From positions 21,522-85,521 of the forward strand of contig JAQGOG010000001.1 in assembly GCA_028293765.1 (NCBI GenBank): 64,000 nt of DNA, in the 5' to 3' direction. Position 1 is the stretch's first letter. Each line of letters begins with the position of its first letter. Origin of the DNA: Gammaproteobacteria bacterium (GTDB lineage: Bacteria; Pseudomonadota; Gammaproteobacteria; Steroidobacterales; Steroidobacteraceae). The notes below the pieces were generated by a model. The model was not told where the DNA came from. It was given only the letters and a program-made list of their open reading frames with translations, and made no database searches. Shown one piece after another: positions 39,123 through 48,278 of the stretch. The position numbers and the translations under genes are program-made.

Positions 39123-41801
39123 CTAGGCGACGGCGGACTTCAGGACGCGCTGCGGCTGAGCGACGCCATAACCCTGGGCGTAATCCACGCCAAGGCTCGT
39201 GAGCATCTGGATGATCTCGGCGTTCTCGGCGAACTCCGCGATGGTCTGCTTGCCGGTGAGGTGACCGATCTCGTTGATCGAGCGGACCATCTCGCGATCG
39301 ATTGGGTCGCGCAGAATCTCACGCACGAAGCTGCCGTCGATCTTGAGGAAGTCGACGGGGAAATGCTTGAGATATCCGAACGACGAGAGCCCGGTACCGA
39401 AGTCGTCGAGCGCGAACTTGCAGCCGAGCTCCTTGAGCGCCTGGATGAAACGGTTCGCCTGCGAGAAGCTCGCGACGGCCGCCGTCTCGGTGATCTCGAA
39501 GCAGATCTTCCTCGCATCGAGCCCGCTGCGGTGGAACTGGTCGATGACGAACGGCAGGAATTTGTCGTCGCCCAGGCTCTGCCCCGAGAGGTTGATGGAG
39601 CACAGCAGCAGCTTCTCGCGCTCATCGGCTTCGGAAACCAGCCAGCGAAACGCGTTCTCGATCACCCAGCGATCGATCGCCGGAGTGATGCCGTAGCGCT
39701 CGGCGGCGGCGATGAAATCGTTCGGCGAGACGATGCGGCCCGTCTCATCCTTCAATCGCAGCAGCAACTCGTAATGCGAGCCGGTCTCGACTCTCTGCAG
39801 CGGCTGGATCGCCATGCGGTAGAGCTCGAAACGCCCCTCTTCCAGGGCGGCGTTGATGCGAGCCGCCCACTGCATCTCGCGCCGGCGGCGCATGAGCTCG
39901 ATGTCGTTTTCCGCGAAACTGTGGACGCGATTGCGGCCGCCTTCTTTGGCGGCCTGGCAGGCGCTGTCGGCCGCGGACAGGATCGAAGCCACATCCTCGT
40001 TGTCGGCGGTGATGGGCACCACGCCGATGCTGGCGCCGAGACGGAACACGCGATCTTCCCAGGTGAACCGGAAGTTACGCACGCCCTCGCGGAGCGTTTC
40101 CGCCGTGCGCATCGCCTCGTCCAGGGAACAGCTCTCCAACAGGATGCCGAACTCGTCTCCGCCCAGGCGCGACAGCGTATCGCGCCAGCGCACCTTGGAT
40201 TTGAGAAGCGCGCCAACCTGTCCGAGCAGCGCATCGCCCGCGCTGTGCCCGCAGGTGTCGTTCACGATCTTGAACTGGTCGATGTCGAGATAACACAGGG
40301 CGTAAGAAGCCTCACGCGCCTTCGCGCTCTTCAACGCCCGCTCCATGCGGCTTTCAAACTCGCGCCGGTTCACGAGACCGGTCAGAAGATCGTGGCTCGC
40401 GTGATACGAAAGGCGGCGATTGAGCTCGCGCGACTCGCTCACGTCGTGGAATACGAGCACGCCGCCGGCTACGTGGCCGGCACCATCGCGGATGGGCGCC
40501 GCAGTGCTCTCGACATACAACTCATTGCCGTCGCGGCGGATGAGCAGCATCGGCCGGACTGACTTGATGGGGCGGATGCGCCGGATGGAGACGCTCAACG
40601 GGTTCTCGAGCGGTTCGCAGGTCTCCTCGTGGAAAGCACGGAAGATCTCTTCGACCGGTCGGCCCATGGCGTCCTCGAGACGCCAGCCGGTCAACTCTTC
40701 GGCGACCGGGTTGATGTAATCGATCGTCGAGTGGGCGTCCGTAGTGATGACCCCATCGCCGATCGACTGCAACGTGATTTGCGCGCTCTCCTTTTCCCGG
40801 AACAGCGCTTCTTCGTAGAGCTTGCGCTCCGTGACGTCGAGCTCGACACCGACCAGCCGCAGCAGGCGGCCGTGCTTGTCCACCCGCGCCGTGGCGCGAC
40901 TGACCACCCAACGCCATTCGCCATTGCGATGACGCATGCGATGAGTGCTTTCGAAGATCGGTATCTTGCCGGCCACGTGATCGCGTATGGCAGCCTGCAC
41001 GCGCGAGAGGTCGTCGGGGTGCACGAGACTGCGCCAGTCCGGGGACCCGCGCATGTCCTCGTCCGCGTAGCCGAGCATGGCCTTCCAGCGGGGCGAGAAG
41101 TAGACCTCGTTGCTTTCGACGTCGAAGTCCCAGAGGCCGTCGTTGGCGGCGGCCTGCGAAAGGGCGTTGCGCTCTTCGAGCTTCGCGAGCCGCGTCTCGA
41201 TGCGGATGCGCTCGAGGCCGGTGGCGAGGCTGGTGCCGATGAGTTTCATCAGCAGCTGCAGGTTCACGTCCCAGGCACCGCGCGGCATGGTCTGCGCAAG
41301 GCCCAGAAAGCCGGCCGGCTTGCCCTGCACACGCATTGCGACCAGCAGCGCGGAGCCTATCTGCAGTTCCGCGAACCGCTGGGCTTCCGCCATCTGCTCT
41401 TTACGCGGGATGCTGGTATCGCGCAGCTCGGACAGGCGCAGGTGATCGAGCCGCCCTTTGAGCCAGGGGAAGCTATCGAGACTCGCGTCCTGCAGCCCTT
41501 CGGGGCGGCACTGCGCAAAAGCACTGCGTGCCAGCTGCACGTCTTCGATCGACAGCTCGTTCTGGCGAAACGCGATCAGAAAAGTGCAATCGCTGGCCGT
41601 GGCTTCGCGCAGCAGCTCGAGATTGCGCCGCACACACTCATCGACCGTCTCTCGGCGCATGTTCTGGAAATCGACCGCGATCTTCGTGCACGCGACATCG
41701 ATACCCAAAACGGGCCTAGGAGCCCTTCCGCTCCAGGCGTCTGCCGAAAGGATGTCCGAAGCGGTGAATTCCGCTGGCTTATCCGGCGGCAGAGTCGACA
41801 T
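39123..41801 (-). CDS. Multi-domain GAF/PAS-PAS-GGDEF-EAL cyclic-di-GMP protein
   Basis: PAS regions (YFSPRWKAMLGYADEDMRGSPDWRSLVHPDD; DGVITTDAHSTIDYINPVAEELTGW), LSRLGGDEFGILL and an EAL domain with YELLLRL, NLSGQSL, CFEITET and LDDFGTGLSSFGYLKHFPVDFLKID. Confidence 0.92.
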   Translation of the reverse strand: MSTLPPDKPAEFTASDILSADAWSGRAPRPVLGIDVACTKIAVDFQNMRRETVDECVRRNLELLREATASDCTFLIAFRQNELSIEDVQLARSAFAQCRPEGLQDASLDSFPWLKGRLDHLRLSELRDTSIPRKEQMAEAQRFAELQIGSALLVAMRVQGKPAGFLGLAQTMPRGAWDVNLQLLMKLIGTSLATGLERIRIETRLAKLEERNALSQAAANDGLWDFDVESNEVYFSPRWKAMLGYADEDMRGSPDWRSLVHPDDLSRVQAAIRDHVAGKIPIFESTHRMRHRNGEWRWVVSRATARVDKHGRLLRLVGVELDVTERKLYEEALFREKESAQITLQSIGDGVITTDAHSTIDYINPVAEELTGWRLEDAMGRPVEEIFRAFHEETCEPLENPLSVSIRRIRPIKSVRPMLLIRRDGNELYVESTAAPIRDGAGHVAGGVLVFHDVSESRELNRRLSYHASHDLLTGLVNRREFESRMERALKSAKAREASYALCYLDIDQFKIVNDTCGHSAGDALLGQVGALLKSKVRWRDTLSRLGGDEFGILLESCSLDEAMRTAETLREGVRNFRFTWEDRVFRLGASIGVVPITADNEDVASILSAADSACQAAKEGGRNRVHSFAENDIELMRRRREMQWAARINAALEEGRFELYRMAIQPLQRVETGSHYELLLRLKDETGRIVSPNDFIAAAERYGITPAIDRWVIENAFRWLVSEADEREKLLLCSINLSGQSLGDDKFLPFVIDQFHRSGLDARKICFEITETAAVASFSQANRFIQALKELGCKFALDDFGTGLSSFGYLKHFPVDFLKIDGSFVREILRDPIDREMVRSINEIGHLTGKQTIAEFAENAEIIQMLTSLGVDYAQGYGVAQPQRVLKSAVA

Positions 41802-41982
41802 TGATCCGTGACCTCCGAACAGTCAGGCGCAGCCTATCCCACCTGGCCCCGACCGAACGTGATGCCCGTCCGCGTCTGCGCACCCTAGTACTGCGAGTTT
41901 CTAACTAGTTACGGAAGATTCTCGCATACTCTTTCAAGAACACAAGCTAACGTGCTGTTCGATCACGAGTTAGCGACTTAAC

Positions 41983-43071
41983 TTATCTCTCTTCCCGGAT
42001 GCCGGAGGTGTGCAGCAGCTCCAGCCAGCCGTCGATGACGGCCTGCGGAGTGATGCCCAGAATATTCTGCCGCCCTGCCACCGTGCCGGTGAGCGCGATC
42101 GCCGGGGTGGTCGTGCCGCCCGGCCGATACAGATCGGCGGGCGCTGTACCGAACAATGACACCGTCGGGCAGCCTAGGGCCGCGGCCGCATGCGCCGGCC
42201 CGGTGTCGACCGAAATCATGCTGTGTGCTCTCTGCAGAACCGGCAGGAGCGTTCGTATCGGCAGATCGTCGGCCAGGTTATGCGCATCCGCTACGCCGGC
42301 CAGCCGGATGATATCGGCGTTCAGACCCAGTTCCTTGCGGGTCCCCGAGAACAGAATCGCGTGGTCCGGGCAGACATCGCGTACGGCCGCTACGACCTTG
42401 GCCCAATTCGCTTCCGGCCAGTACTTGTCGGCGCCGGAGCGCGACCGAAGCCACCGGCGCGCAAGGTGACGGCTGCCGGGATGAATCACCACGAAACGCC
42501 GTCCCACGAGATCGTGACGTGCAAGCCAGGACTCGAGGTCACGTTGCGCCGCGGGCGCGATGTTGAGGTGTGCGGCCCGCGGAACCCCCGGTTTGGCGGC
42601 GGGCAGAAGCCCCTCGAACGCCTTGGGCGTGTAGCTTCCAAAGCGCAGATAGCGGTCCGCGAAGCTCTCCCCTGGCGTCCAGCTGTAAGCCCTCGAGTCG
42701 CAGACGTAGTCTTCCGGGATGCCGGCCCGGGACAGCAACTCGCGGCCGGCACCGAGATCGCAGAACCAGGTAGGTCCGGCACCACGCTCGCGTAGCCAGG
42801 AGACTAGCCGGCGTTGCTGCAGACTGAGCCAATAAGGGGTGCGACGGCTGCGGATGATGAACAGCCGGCCCACAGCGCTCTCTGCCTCGAGCAGCGGTTG
42901 GGTCCAGGGTCCGGAGGCAATAACATCGACCGGTTTGCCGAAGCGCACGTGCAACTGCCGCAGGAGCACGGTGAGCAGCACGATGTCTCCAAAGGCCCCA
43001 CAGCGCATTACGAGCGGACGCACTTCAGCGGCCCGCGCCGTAGAGGGCCTGGGTCGGCTTTCATCCGGCAT
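41983..43071 (-). CDS. Glycosyltransferase family 9 (heptosyltransferase-like)
   Basis: ATG at 43071; LVMRCGAFGDIVLLTVLLRQLHVRFG, VIHPGSRHLARRWLRSR and SMISVDTGPAHAAAALGCPTVSLFGTAPADLYRPGG. TGATG coupling with the upstream gene. Confidence 0.9.
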   Translation of the reverse strand: MPDESRPRPSTARAAEVRPLVMRCGAFGDIVLLTVLLRQLHVRFGKPVDVIASGPWTQPLLEAESAVGRLFIIRSRRTPYWLSLQQRRLVSWLRERGAGPTWFCDLGAGRELLSRAGIPEDYVCDSRAYSWTPGESFADRYLRFGSYTPKAFEGLLPAAKPGVPRAAHLNIAPAAQRDLESWLARHDLVGRRFVVIHPGSRHLARRWLRSRSGADKYWPEANWAKVVAAVRDVCPDHAILFSGTRKELGLNADIIRLAGVADAHNLADDLPIRTLLPVLQRAHSMISVDTGPAHAAAALGCPTVSLFGTAPADLYRPGGTTTPAIALTGTVAGRQNILGITPQAVIDGWLELLHTSGIREER

Positions 43072-43811
43072 CACGGCTTTCCCAGTCCATTTCTGGCAAC
43101 TCCATAGAGTCGCTTGAGCTCCCCTTCCATCTCGCCCTGCAGCCTTGCCATGCCGGCAGCGTCGGTGATGCGCGGCACATAGCGGGGCGGCCCGATCGCA
43201 ACGACCACCCGGGAAAAAGGCACCGGAATTACGAACTTGTCCCATTTGACCAGCCACGCGCGCGAGGCTGCGTAGGCCATCGGCAGCATCGGTCGACCTG
43301 ACATCTGCGCCAGAAGGATCGCGCCCAGCTTGAACTTGAAGCGCGGACCGCGTGGGCCGTCGGGTGTGATGACGGGCGAGACGTTGTCCTTGACCAGTGC
43401 CTCGTAGTAGTCACGCAGTGCGCGGGCACCGGTATGTGTCGAGGAGCCGCGGATAACCGCACCACCGAGACGCCGGACCATCATCGCGCCCAGCTCGCCG
43501 TCGACGGACGGGCTGATGAGCCAACCGACGGTCAGGCCGCGCGAGCGTTGCTCGAGCAGAAATCTTCCGCACAGAAGCTGATGCTGATGCCAGTAGCACG
43601 GGACTAGCGAGGGAGCCTTCGCGAGCGCCTCGTTCAGATATTCGATGCCCTCGACGCGCACTACGCGGCACGTCAGCCACCACACCTTGATGATCGAGAG
43701 TCCGAGCGGAACGGCAAGACGATAAAGGAGTCGCCTGCCACCCGTCATACGACGGCCGGAGCGCGTAGTCGTCCGATAGATCGTATTGCGCAGCCCCCCG
43801 CGGTCTTTCAT
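43071..43811 (-). CDS. DUF374 / lysophospholipid acyltransferase family protein
   Basis: CYWHQHQLLCGRFLLEQR, ISPSVDGELGAMMVRRLGGAVIRGSSTHTGARALRDYYEAL and ITPDGPRGPRFKFKLGAILLAQMSGRPMLPMAYA. Confidence 0.85.
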   Translation of the reverse strand: MKDRGGLRNTIYRTTTRSGRRMTGGRRLLYRLAVPLGLSIIKVWWLTCRVVRVEGIEYLNEALAKAPSLVPCYWHQHQLLCGRFLLEQRSRGLTVGWLISPSVDGELGAMMVRRLGGAVIRGSSTHTGARALRDYYEALVKDNVSPVITPDGPRGPRFKFKLGAILLAQMSGRPMLPMAYAASRAWLVKWDKFVIPVPFSRVVVAIGPPRYVPRITDAAGMARLQGEMEGELKRLYGVARNGLGKP

Positions 43812-44022
43812 GCGCTTCGGGAAGGGCTTACGGGCTTCGCCACAGCACGCAGCCAGTATGCATAGCGGCGCGACGACGCGCCGAGGAAGAGGATTACGTT
43901 TTTCAAGGGCGCGAAGTTTCCGTCGAAAAGCCCCTCAGGCGCAAACGCACGCCCTGTGCGGCCTCTGGCCTGCGAGTCAATCCCTCGTACGAGACACCCT
44001 GCAGCGCCTGCTGAGCTTACGG

Positions 44023-44051
44023 GCTGAAAGTCGCCTGGCGGCGCTTTCAGC
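44023..44051 (+). repeat. Hairpin GCTGAAAG...CTTTCAGC, 5' module of repeat copy C
   Basis: GCTGAAAGTCGCC...GGCGCTTTCAGC with one bulge; followed by gagcgcgc as in copy B (36329-36360). Confidence 0.7.
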
Positions 44052-44074
44052 GAGCGCGCCGACATAAGGGTTCT

Positions 44075-44147
44075 GGCCCCCGGCAAAAGGCGTGGCTTTT
44101 GCTCGCGAAAAGCAGGGCGGTTAAGGGGCGCTGACCTCACCGGGGCC
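44075..44147 (+). repeat. Dispersed hairpin repeat, copy C (upstream of P450)
   Basis: GGCAAAAGGCGTGGCTTTTGCTCGCGAAAAGCAGGGCGGTT near-identical to copy B (AGCAAAAGGCGTGGCTTTTGCTCGCGAACAGCAGGCCGGTT). Nested hairpin GCAAAAG-GCGTGG-CTTTTGC (44083-44102). Outer arms GGCCCCCGG/CCGGGGCC. Confidence 0.85.
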
Positions 44148-44186
44148 ACTGAGATAAGATGCCGGTTTGGCCTTCAGCAGTTCTGC

Positions 44187-45497
44187 ATGACCGCCACTGA
44201 ACCCACCCAGAATCAACCGCCCGAGGCGGAGCTTCAGTTCGACATCGGTTCTACGGACGATTCCCTGGAACGAATGGTCGAGCTGTTTGCCCGTCACGGC
44301 GATGTCTACCGCGTGTTTGTGCCCGCGCGGAAAGCGCATACGTACGTCATCCACCATCCCGATGACGTGAAGCGCGTGCTCGTCTCGAATCATCGCAACT
44401 ACACGAAGGGCGTCGGCCTCGACCGCGTCAAGATCCTGCTCGGCAAGGGGCTCATGACGAGCGAAGGAGACCTGTGGAAGCGCCAGCGCTATATGATGCA
44501 GCCCTTCTTTCACCGGCGAGTCATCACGGAGTTCGCGCAAACACTGGACTCCGCGAACGACCGCTTCCTCGCCCGCTGGGAGGCGCTGACGAGCCGCGGC
44601 GAGCCCGTCAACCTCACCGACGAGATGAGCGAGCTCACGCTCGACAGCGTCCTGCGCTCCATCTTCGGCCGTGACCTCGATCGAATGTCCCAACAGGTCG
44701 GGGGCAACCCGTTCGAAGTCGTCACGAAGGAGCAGGGCCGCAACCTTCAGTTCGCCTTCAAATTCCGCTCCCTTGCGAAGGTTGTAGCGGAGCTCCTGGC
44801 GAAACGGCGCGCGCAGCAGGCAGAGCATTTCGATTACGTCGCGATGCTCATGAGCGCGCGCGACAAGGAAACCGACGCTCCCATGAGCGACCGCGAGCTC
44901 ATCGACGAGGTCATGACACTCATCGTCGCCGGACACGAGACGACCGCGAGCGGCCTGAACTGGACCTGGTATCTGTTGTCACAGCACCCCGAGGTCGAGG
45001 CGCGTCTGCACGCGGAAATCGATGCCGCCCCGGACATGACGGCCCCGAGCCTGGCGCAGATGGAAACCCTCACTTACACCCAACAGGTCGTCAACGAAGC
45101 GTTACGGTTGTATCCGCCGGGATGGTTGCTCTCGCGCCGGACGATCGAGGCCGATGTACTGGGCGGCTACCCGATCGCGCCCGGCACGAACGTGCTCCTG
45201 CCACTCTATCTGCTCCACAGGGACGGACGCTTCTGGAAAGATCCCGATGTGTTCTGGCCCGAGCGCTTCGCGCCCGAGCACGAATCGGAGCGCCCGCGGT
45301 TTGCGTACATGCCGTTCGCGGCCGGCCCCCGCCACTGCATCGGCGAGACTTTTGCCCTTTACGAGATGCTCATCCATCTCTACAAGGTGGCTCGCCGCTA
45401 TCGCCTGATCCACGTGCCCGACAAGCCGCTGGAACTCGAGGCGCAGATCAACCTGCGCACCCGTTACCCACTGCACATGAGGCTGGAACGCCGCTGA
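44187..45497 (+). CDS. Cytochrome P450
   Basis: I-helix IVAGHETTASGLNW, ExxR (EALRLYPPGW) and heme-binding PFAAGPRHCIGETFALYE. Confidence 0.95.
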   Translation: MTATEPTQNQPPEAELQFDIGSTDDSLERMVELFARHGDVYRVFVPARKAHTYVIHHPDDVKRVLVSNHRNYTKGVGLDRVKILLGKGLMTSEGDLWKRQRYMMQPFFHRRVITEFAQTLDSANDRFLARWEALTSRGEPVNLTDEMSELTLDSVLRSIFGRDLDRMSQQVGGNPFEVVTKEQGRNLQFAFKFRSLAKVVAELLAKRRAQQAEHFDYVAMLMSARDKETDAPMSDRELIDEVMTLIVAGHETTASGLNWTWYLLSQHPEVEARLHAEIDAAPDMTAPSLAQMETLTYTQQVVNEALRLYPPGWLLSRRTIEADVLGGYPIAPGTNVLLPLYLLHRDGRFWKDPDVFWPERFAPEHESERPRFAYMPFAAGPRHCIGETFALYEMLIHLYKVARRYRLIHVPDKPLELEAQINLRTRYPLHMRLERR

Positions 45498-47461
45498 TGT
45501 TCAAAGCTACGACCCTCACCGAGCTCATCGAGCGCAATCGCAACTTCCCGCGCAGCATCACGTATCTCGAAGGCGAGAACGATACGCGTGATGTTTCCTT
45601 TGGCGAACTGTATGAGCGCGCGCTCGGCATCCTGTTTCACCTGCAGCGGATCGGGGCGCGCCGCGGCGACAAGCTCATCCTGTTTCTCAGCAACAACGAG
45701 CAGTTCATAGACGTCTTCTGGGCCGCGATCCTGGGCGGCCTCATCCCTGTGCCCATTGCCCTCGGCATCAGCGACGAGCATCGCCACAAGCTCCTGCGGA
45801 TCGCCCGCAAGCTCGGCAAGCCGTTCATCTACACGGAACGCCGCTCTCTGGATCGCATCGGCACGCTCGCCGCACGGGTTGGGGAAACCGAAGTATTCGA
45901 TGGGCTGCGCTCGCGCGCCTTCCTGGTGGATGACCTCGATGACATCTCACGCCCGGGAAAGCCAATTCAGGCGAAGGCGCAAGACGTGGCGTTCATCCAG
46001 TTTTCCTCAGGCTCGACGAGCGAACCCAAAGGTGTCGTGCTCACCCACGGCAACCTCATTGCGAACCTGCGCGGCTCGACGCTGGCAGCCGGCTTTAGCG
46101 AGAGCGATGTCAGCCTTTCGTGGATGCCCCTGACGCATGACATGGGCCTCATCGGCTTCCACCTCATCATGTTCGCGAACCGTGTGCACACACACCTCAT
46201 GCCAACGGAGCTCTTCGTCCGTCGCCCGCTGCTGTGGCTTGCGTTCGCCTCCAAAGTCCGCGCCACCATCCTGTGCTCGCCGAATTTCGGCTACAAACAT
46301 TACCTCAAGGTGCTCGGCGACCGGCCCGTCGAGGGCCTCGATCTGTCTGCGGTCCGCCTCATCTTCAACGGCGCGGAGCCGATTTCCGTCGACCTTTGCG
46401 CCGAGTTCCTCACCCGGCTCGAGCCCGCCAGGCTCGCACGTAACTCGATGTATCCCGTCTACGGACTCGCGGAGGCTTCGCTGGCCGTTACCTTTCCGGA
46501 AGTCGGTGCTCCAATGCGCACCATCACCCTCCACCGCCATCGCATGAATGTCGGCAGCCCGGTGGAGCAGGTGGAGAAGACCGATAAGGACGGTGTCGTG
46601 CTCGTCTCCGAAGGCAAGGCCATTCCCTACTGCCAGGTGCGCATCACCGATGACGACGATAAGCCGTTACCCGAGGAGCGCATCGGTCACGTCCATATGA
46701 CGGGTGAGAACGTCACCGCCGGCTATTACGAGAATCCGCAAGCCAATGCTGCGGCATTCAGCGCGGATGGCTGGTTGCGCACGGGCGATCTCGGCCTGTT
46801 CCATGACGGCCAGGTATACATTTCCGGCCGCGCGAAAGAGATCATTTTCGTCAACGGCCAGAACTACTACCCGCACGATCTCGAAGCCATCGCGCAAAAC
46901 GCGCAGGGACTCGAGCTCGGCAAGGTAGTCGCCGCGGGCGTGCGGCCGCGCGACTCGCAGACGGAACAGCTGCTGGTCTTCGTTCTCCACCGGGGAGCGA
47001 TGGAGGAATTCCTGCCGGTTGCCACTCAGGTGGCGCGACTCATCAACGAGCAGACCGGCCTCGAAGTGACTGCTGTCGTCCCGGTGAAGCGCATTCCGAA
47101 GACGACGAGCGGCAAGATCCAGCGCCACCTGCTGGAGGAGAGCTACGCCGACGGTGAGTTCGACGCGGAGCTCGAGGAGCTCACCGCGCTGCGCACGGCG
47201 CAGCGCGGTCCGGAGTCCGGGTCGCTCACGGAGATCGAGGACAAGCTCAAGACCATCTGCGACACCGCCCTCCAGGGCAAGCGCTTGGGACTCAACGACA
47301 ATCTGTTCGAGGTGGGTGCCAGCTCCCTGAAGCTCATCGAGATCCACGAGCAGATCGACCGCGAATACCCCGGCCAGGTGGACCTGACGGAGCTGTTCGA
47401 CTTCCCGACGATCGGGGAGCTCGCGAAGCACCTGGAGAGCAAGCTCGCCGCCCAGGTCTGA
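45497..47461 (+). CDS. Fatty-acyl-AMP ligase with C-terminal acyl-carrier (phosphopantetheine) domain
   Basis: ATG at 45497 overlaps the P450 TGA. FIQFSSGSTSEPKGVVLTHGNLIANL, SWMPLTHDMGLIGFHL, NSMYPVYGLAEASLAVTFP, GWLRTGDLGLFHDGQVYISGRAKEIIFVNGQNYYPHDLE; carrier motif NLFEVGASSLKLIEIHEQID. Confidence 0.92.
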   Translation: MFKATTLTELIERNRNFPRSITYLEGENDTRDVSFGELYERALGILFHLQRIGARRGDKLILFLSNNEQFIDVFWAAILGGLIPVPIALGISDEHRHKLLRIARKLGKPFIYTERRSLDRIGTLAARVGETEVFDGLRSRAFLVDDLDDISRPGKPIQAKAQDVAFIQFSSGSTSEPKGVVLTHGNLIANLRGSTLAAGFSESDVSLSWMPLTHDMGLIGFHLIMFANRVHTHLMPTELFVRRPLLWLAFASKVRATILCSPNFGYKHYLKVLGDRPVEGLDLSAVRLIFNGAEPISVDLCAEFLTRLEPARLARNSMYPVYGLAEASLAVTFPEVGAPMRTITLHRHRMNVGSPVEQVEKTDKDGVVLVSEGKAIPYCQVRITDDDDKPLPEERIGHVHMTGENVTAGYYENPQANAAAFSADGWLRTGDLGLFHDGQVYISGRAKEIIFVNGQNYYPHDLEAIAQNAQGLELGKVVAAGVRPRDSQTEQLLVFVLHRGAMEEFLPVATQVARLINEQTGLEVTAVVPVKRIPKTTSGKIQRHLLEESYADGEFDAELEELTALRTAQRGPESGSLTEIEDKLKTICDTALQGKRLGLNDNLFEVGASSLKLIEIHEQIDREYPGQVDLTELFDFPTIGELAKHLESKLAAQV

Positions 47462-47615
47462 GGATGCCCCCCGCCTTTTGGATGCCGCGCCAGCTCCGGA
47501 TTGACGGCTGCGCGGGCGCCCCTCGACACGGGGGCCCGCCCTCGCCCGGCCCATAGCACGGCAGGACGCCCCGCGGGTTCCCACAAAAGCCGGGAGTTCA
47601 GCTCAATGTTGCGGC

Positions 47616-47621
47616 TATAAT
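47616..47621 (+). promoter_or_regulatory. Consensus -10 element (TATAAT) immediately upstream of fur-like gene
   Basis: TATAAT followed by 8 nt and then ATG at 47630. No convincing -35 and no SD. Confidence 0.5.
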
Positions 47622-47629
47622 CCTGAAAT

Positions 47630-48061
47630 ATGGACTCTCAGGCCCAGTTGTCTGACACGATTGCCTCGCAATGCGAACGTCGGCTGTCGGACTGCGGTAT
47701 CCGCCCGACCGGTCAGCGCGTGCGCATCGCGGTGCTATTGCTGTCCGCCCCGCAGCATCTGTCCGCGGAGCAGATCCTGGACAGTCTGCGAGCTGCCGGC
47801 GCGCGAGTCTCCAAGGCCACGGTCTACAACACGCTCAACCTCTTCGCCGAGCGTGGGCTCATCCGGCAGCTCTCAGTGGACGGCTCCCGCGCGTGGTTCG
47901 ACTCGAATGTCGATGCGCACTACCACTTCCACGACCTGACGAGCGGCGCACTCATCGACGTGCCCGTGCCCGACGTCGAGTTCAGCCGTCTCCCCCCGCC
48001 GCCGCCCGGCACCGAAGTGGCCGGCATCGACGTCGTCATCCGGCTGCGAAAAAAGGCCTGA
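47630..48061 (+). CDS. Fur family transcriptional regulator
   Basis: IRPTGQRVRIAVLLLSAPQHLSAEQILDSLRAAGARVSKATVYNTLNLFAERGLIRQL and YHFHDLTSGALIDVPVPDVEF. Lacks the C-terminal CxxC zinc motifs of classical Fur. Confidence 0.9.
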   Translation: MDSQAQLSDTIASQCERRLSDCGIRPTGQRVRIAVLLLSAPQHLSAEQILDSLRAAGARVSKATVYNTLNLFAERGLIRQLSVDGSRAWFDSNVDAHYHFHDLTSGALIDVPVPDVEFSRLPPPPPGTEVAGIDVVIRLRKKA

Positions 48062-48199
48062 AGCGCGGCGGCGACGCCCGGCGCGGGCGCTGTCTCATTG
48101 GACCGGCCTGCCGCTGAATATCGGCGCGCGGACCTTCCGGCCAAGCCGGCTCCAACCGACCGCTCGCGAGCAGTTCTCGCCAAACCCGTGAACTGCGGG

Positions 48200-48228
48200 G
48201 TGACGGCACGAGACGTAATCTATAGAAT
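48200..48228 (+). promoter_or_regulatory. Candidate sigma70 promoter for tRNA-Thr
   Basis: GTGACG -17 bp- TAGAAT, ~50 bp upstream of the tRNA 5' end. Confidence 0.55.
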
Positions 48229-48278
48229 CGCCGCCCTCGCCAGGATGGCTCCGCGCAGGCGGGCCCGGGTAGAGAGGG

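Noticed and set aside
38925-40562. 545-aa plus-strand ORF antisense to the GGDEF/EAL gene
   Set aside because: Composition mirrors the antisense of conserved GGDEF/EAL motifs; no independent domain or RBS.
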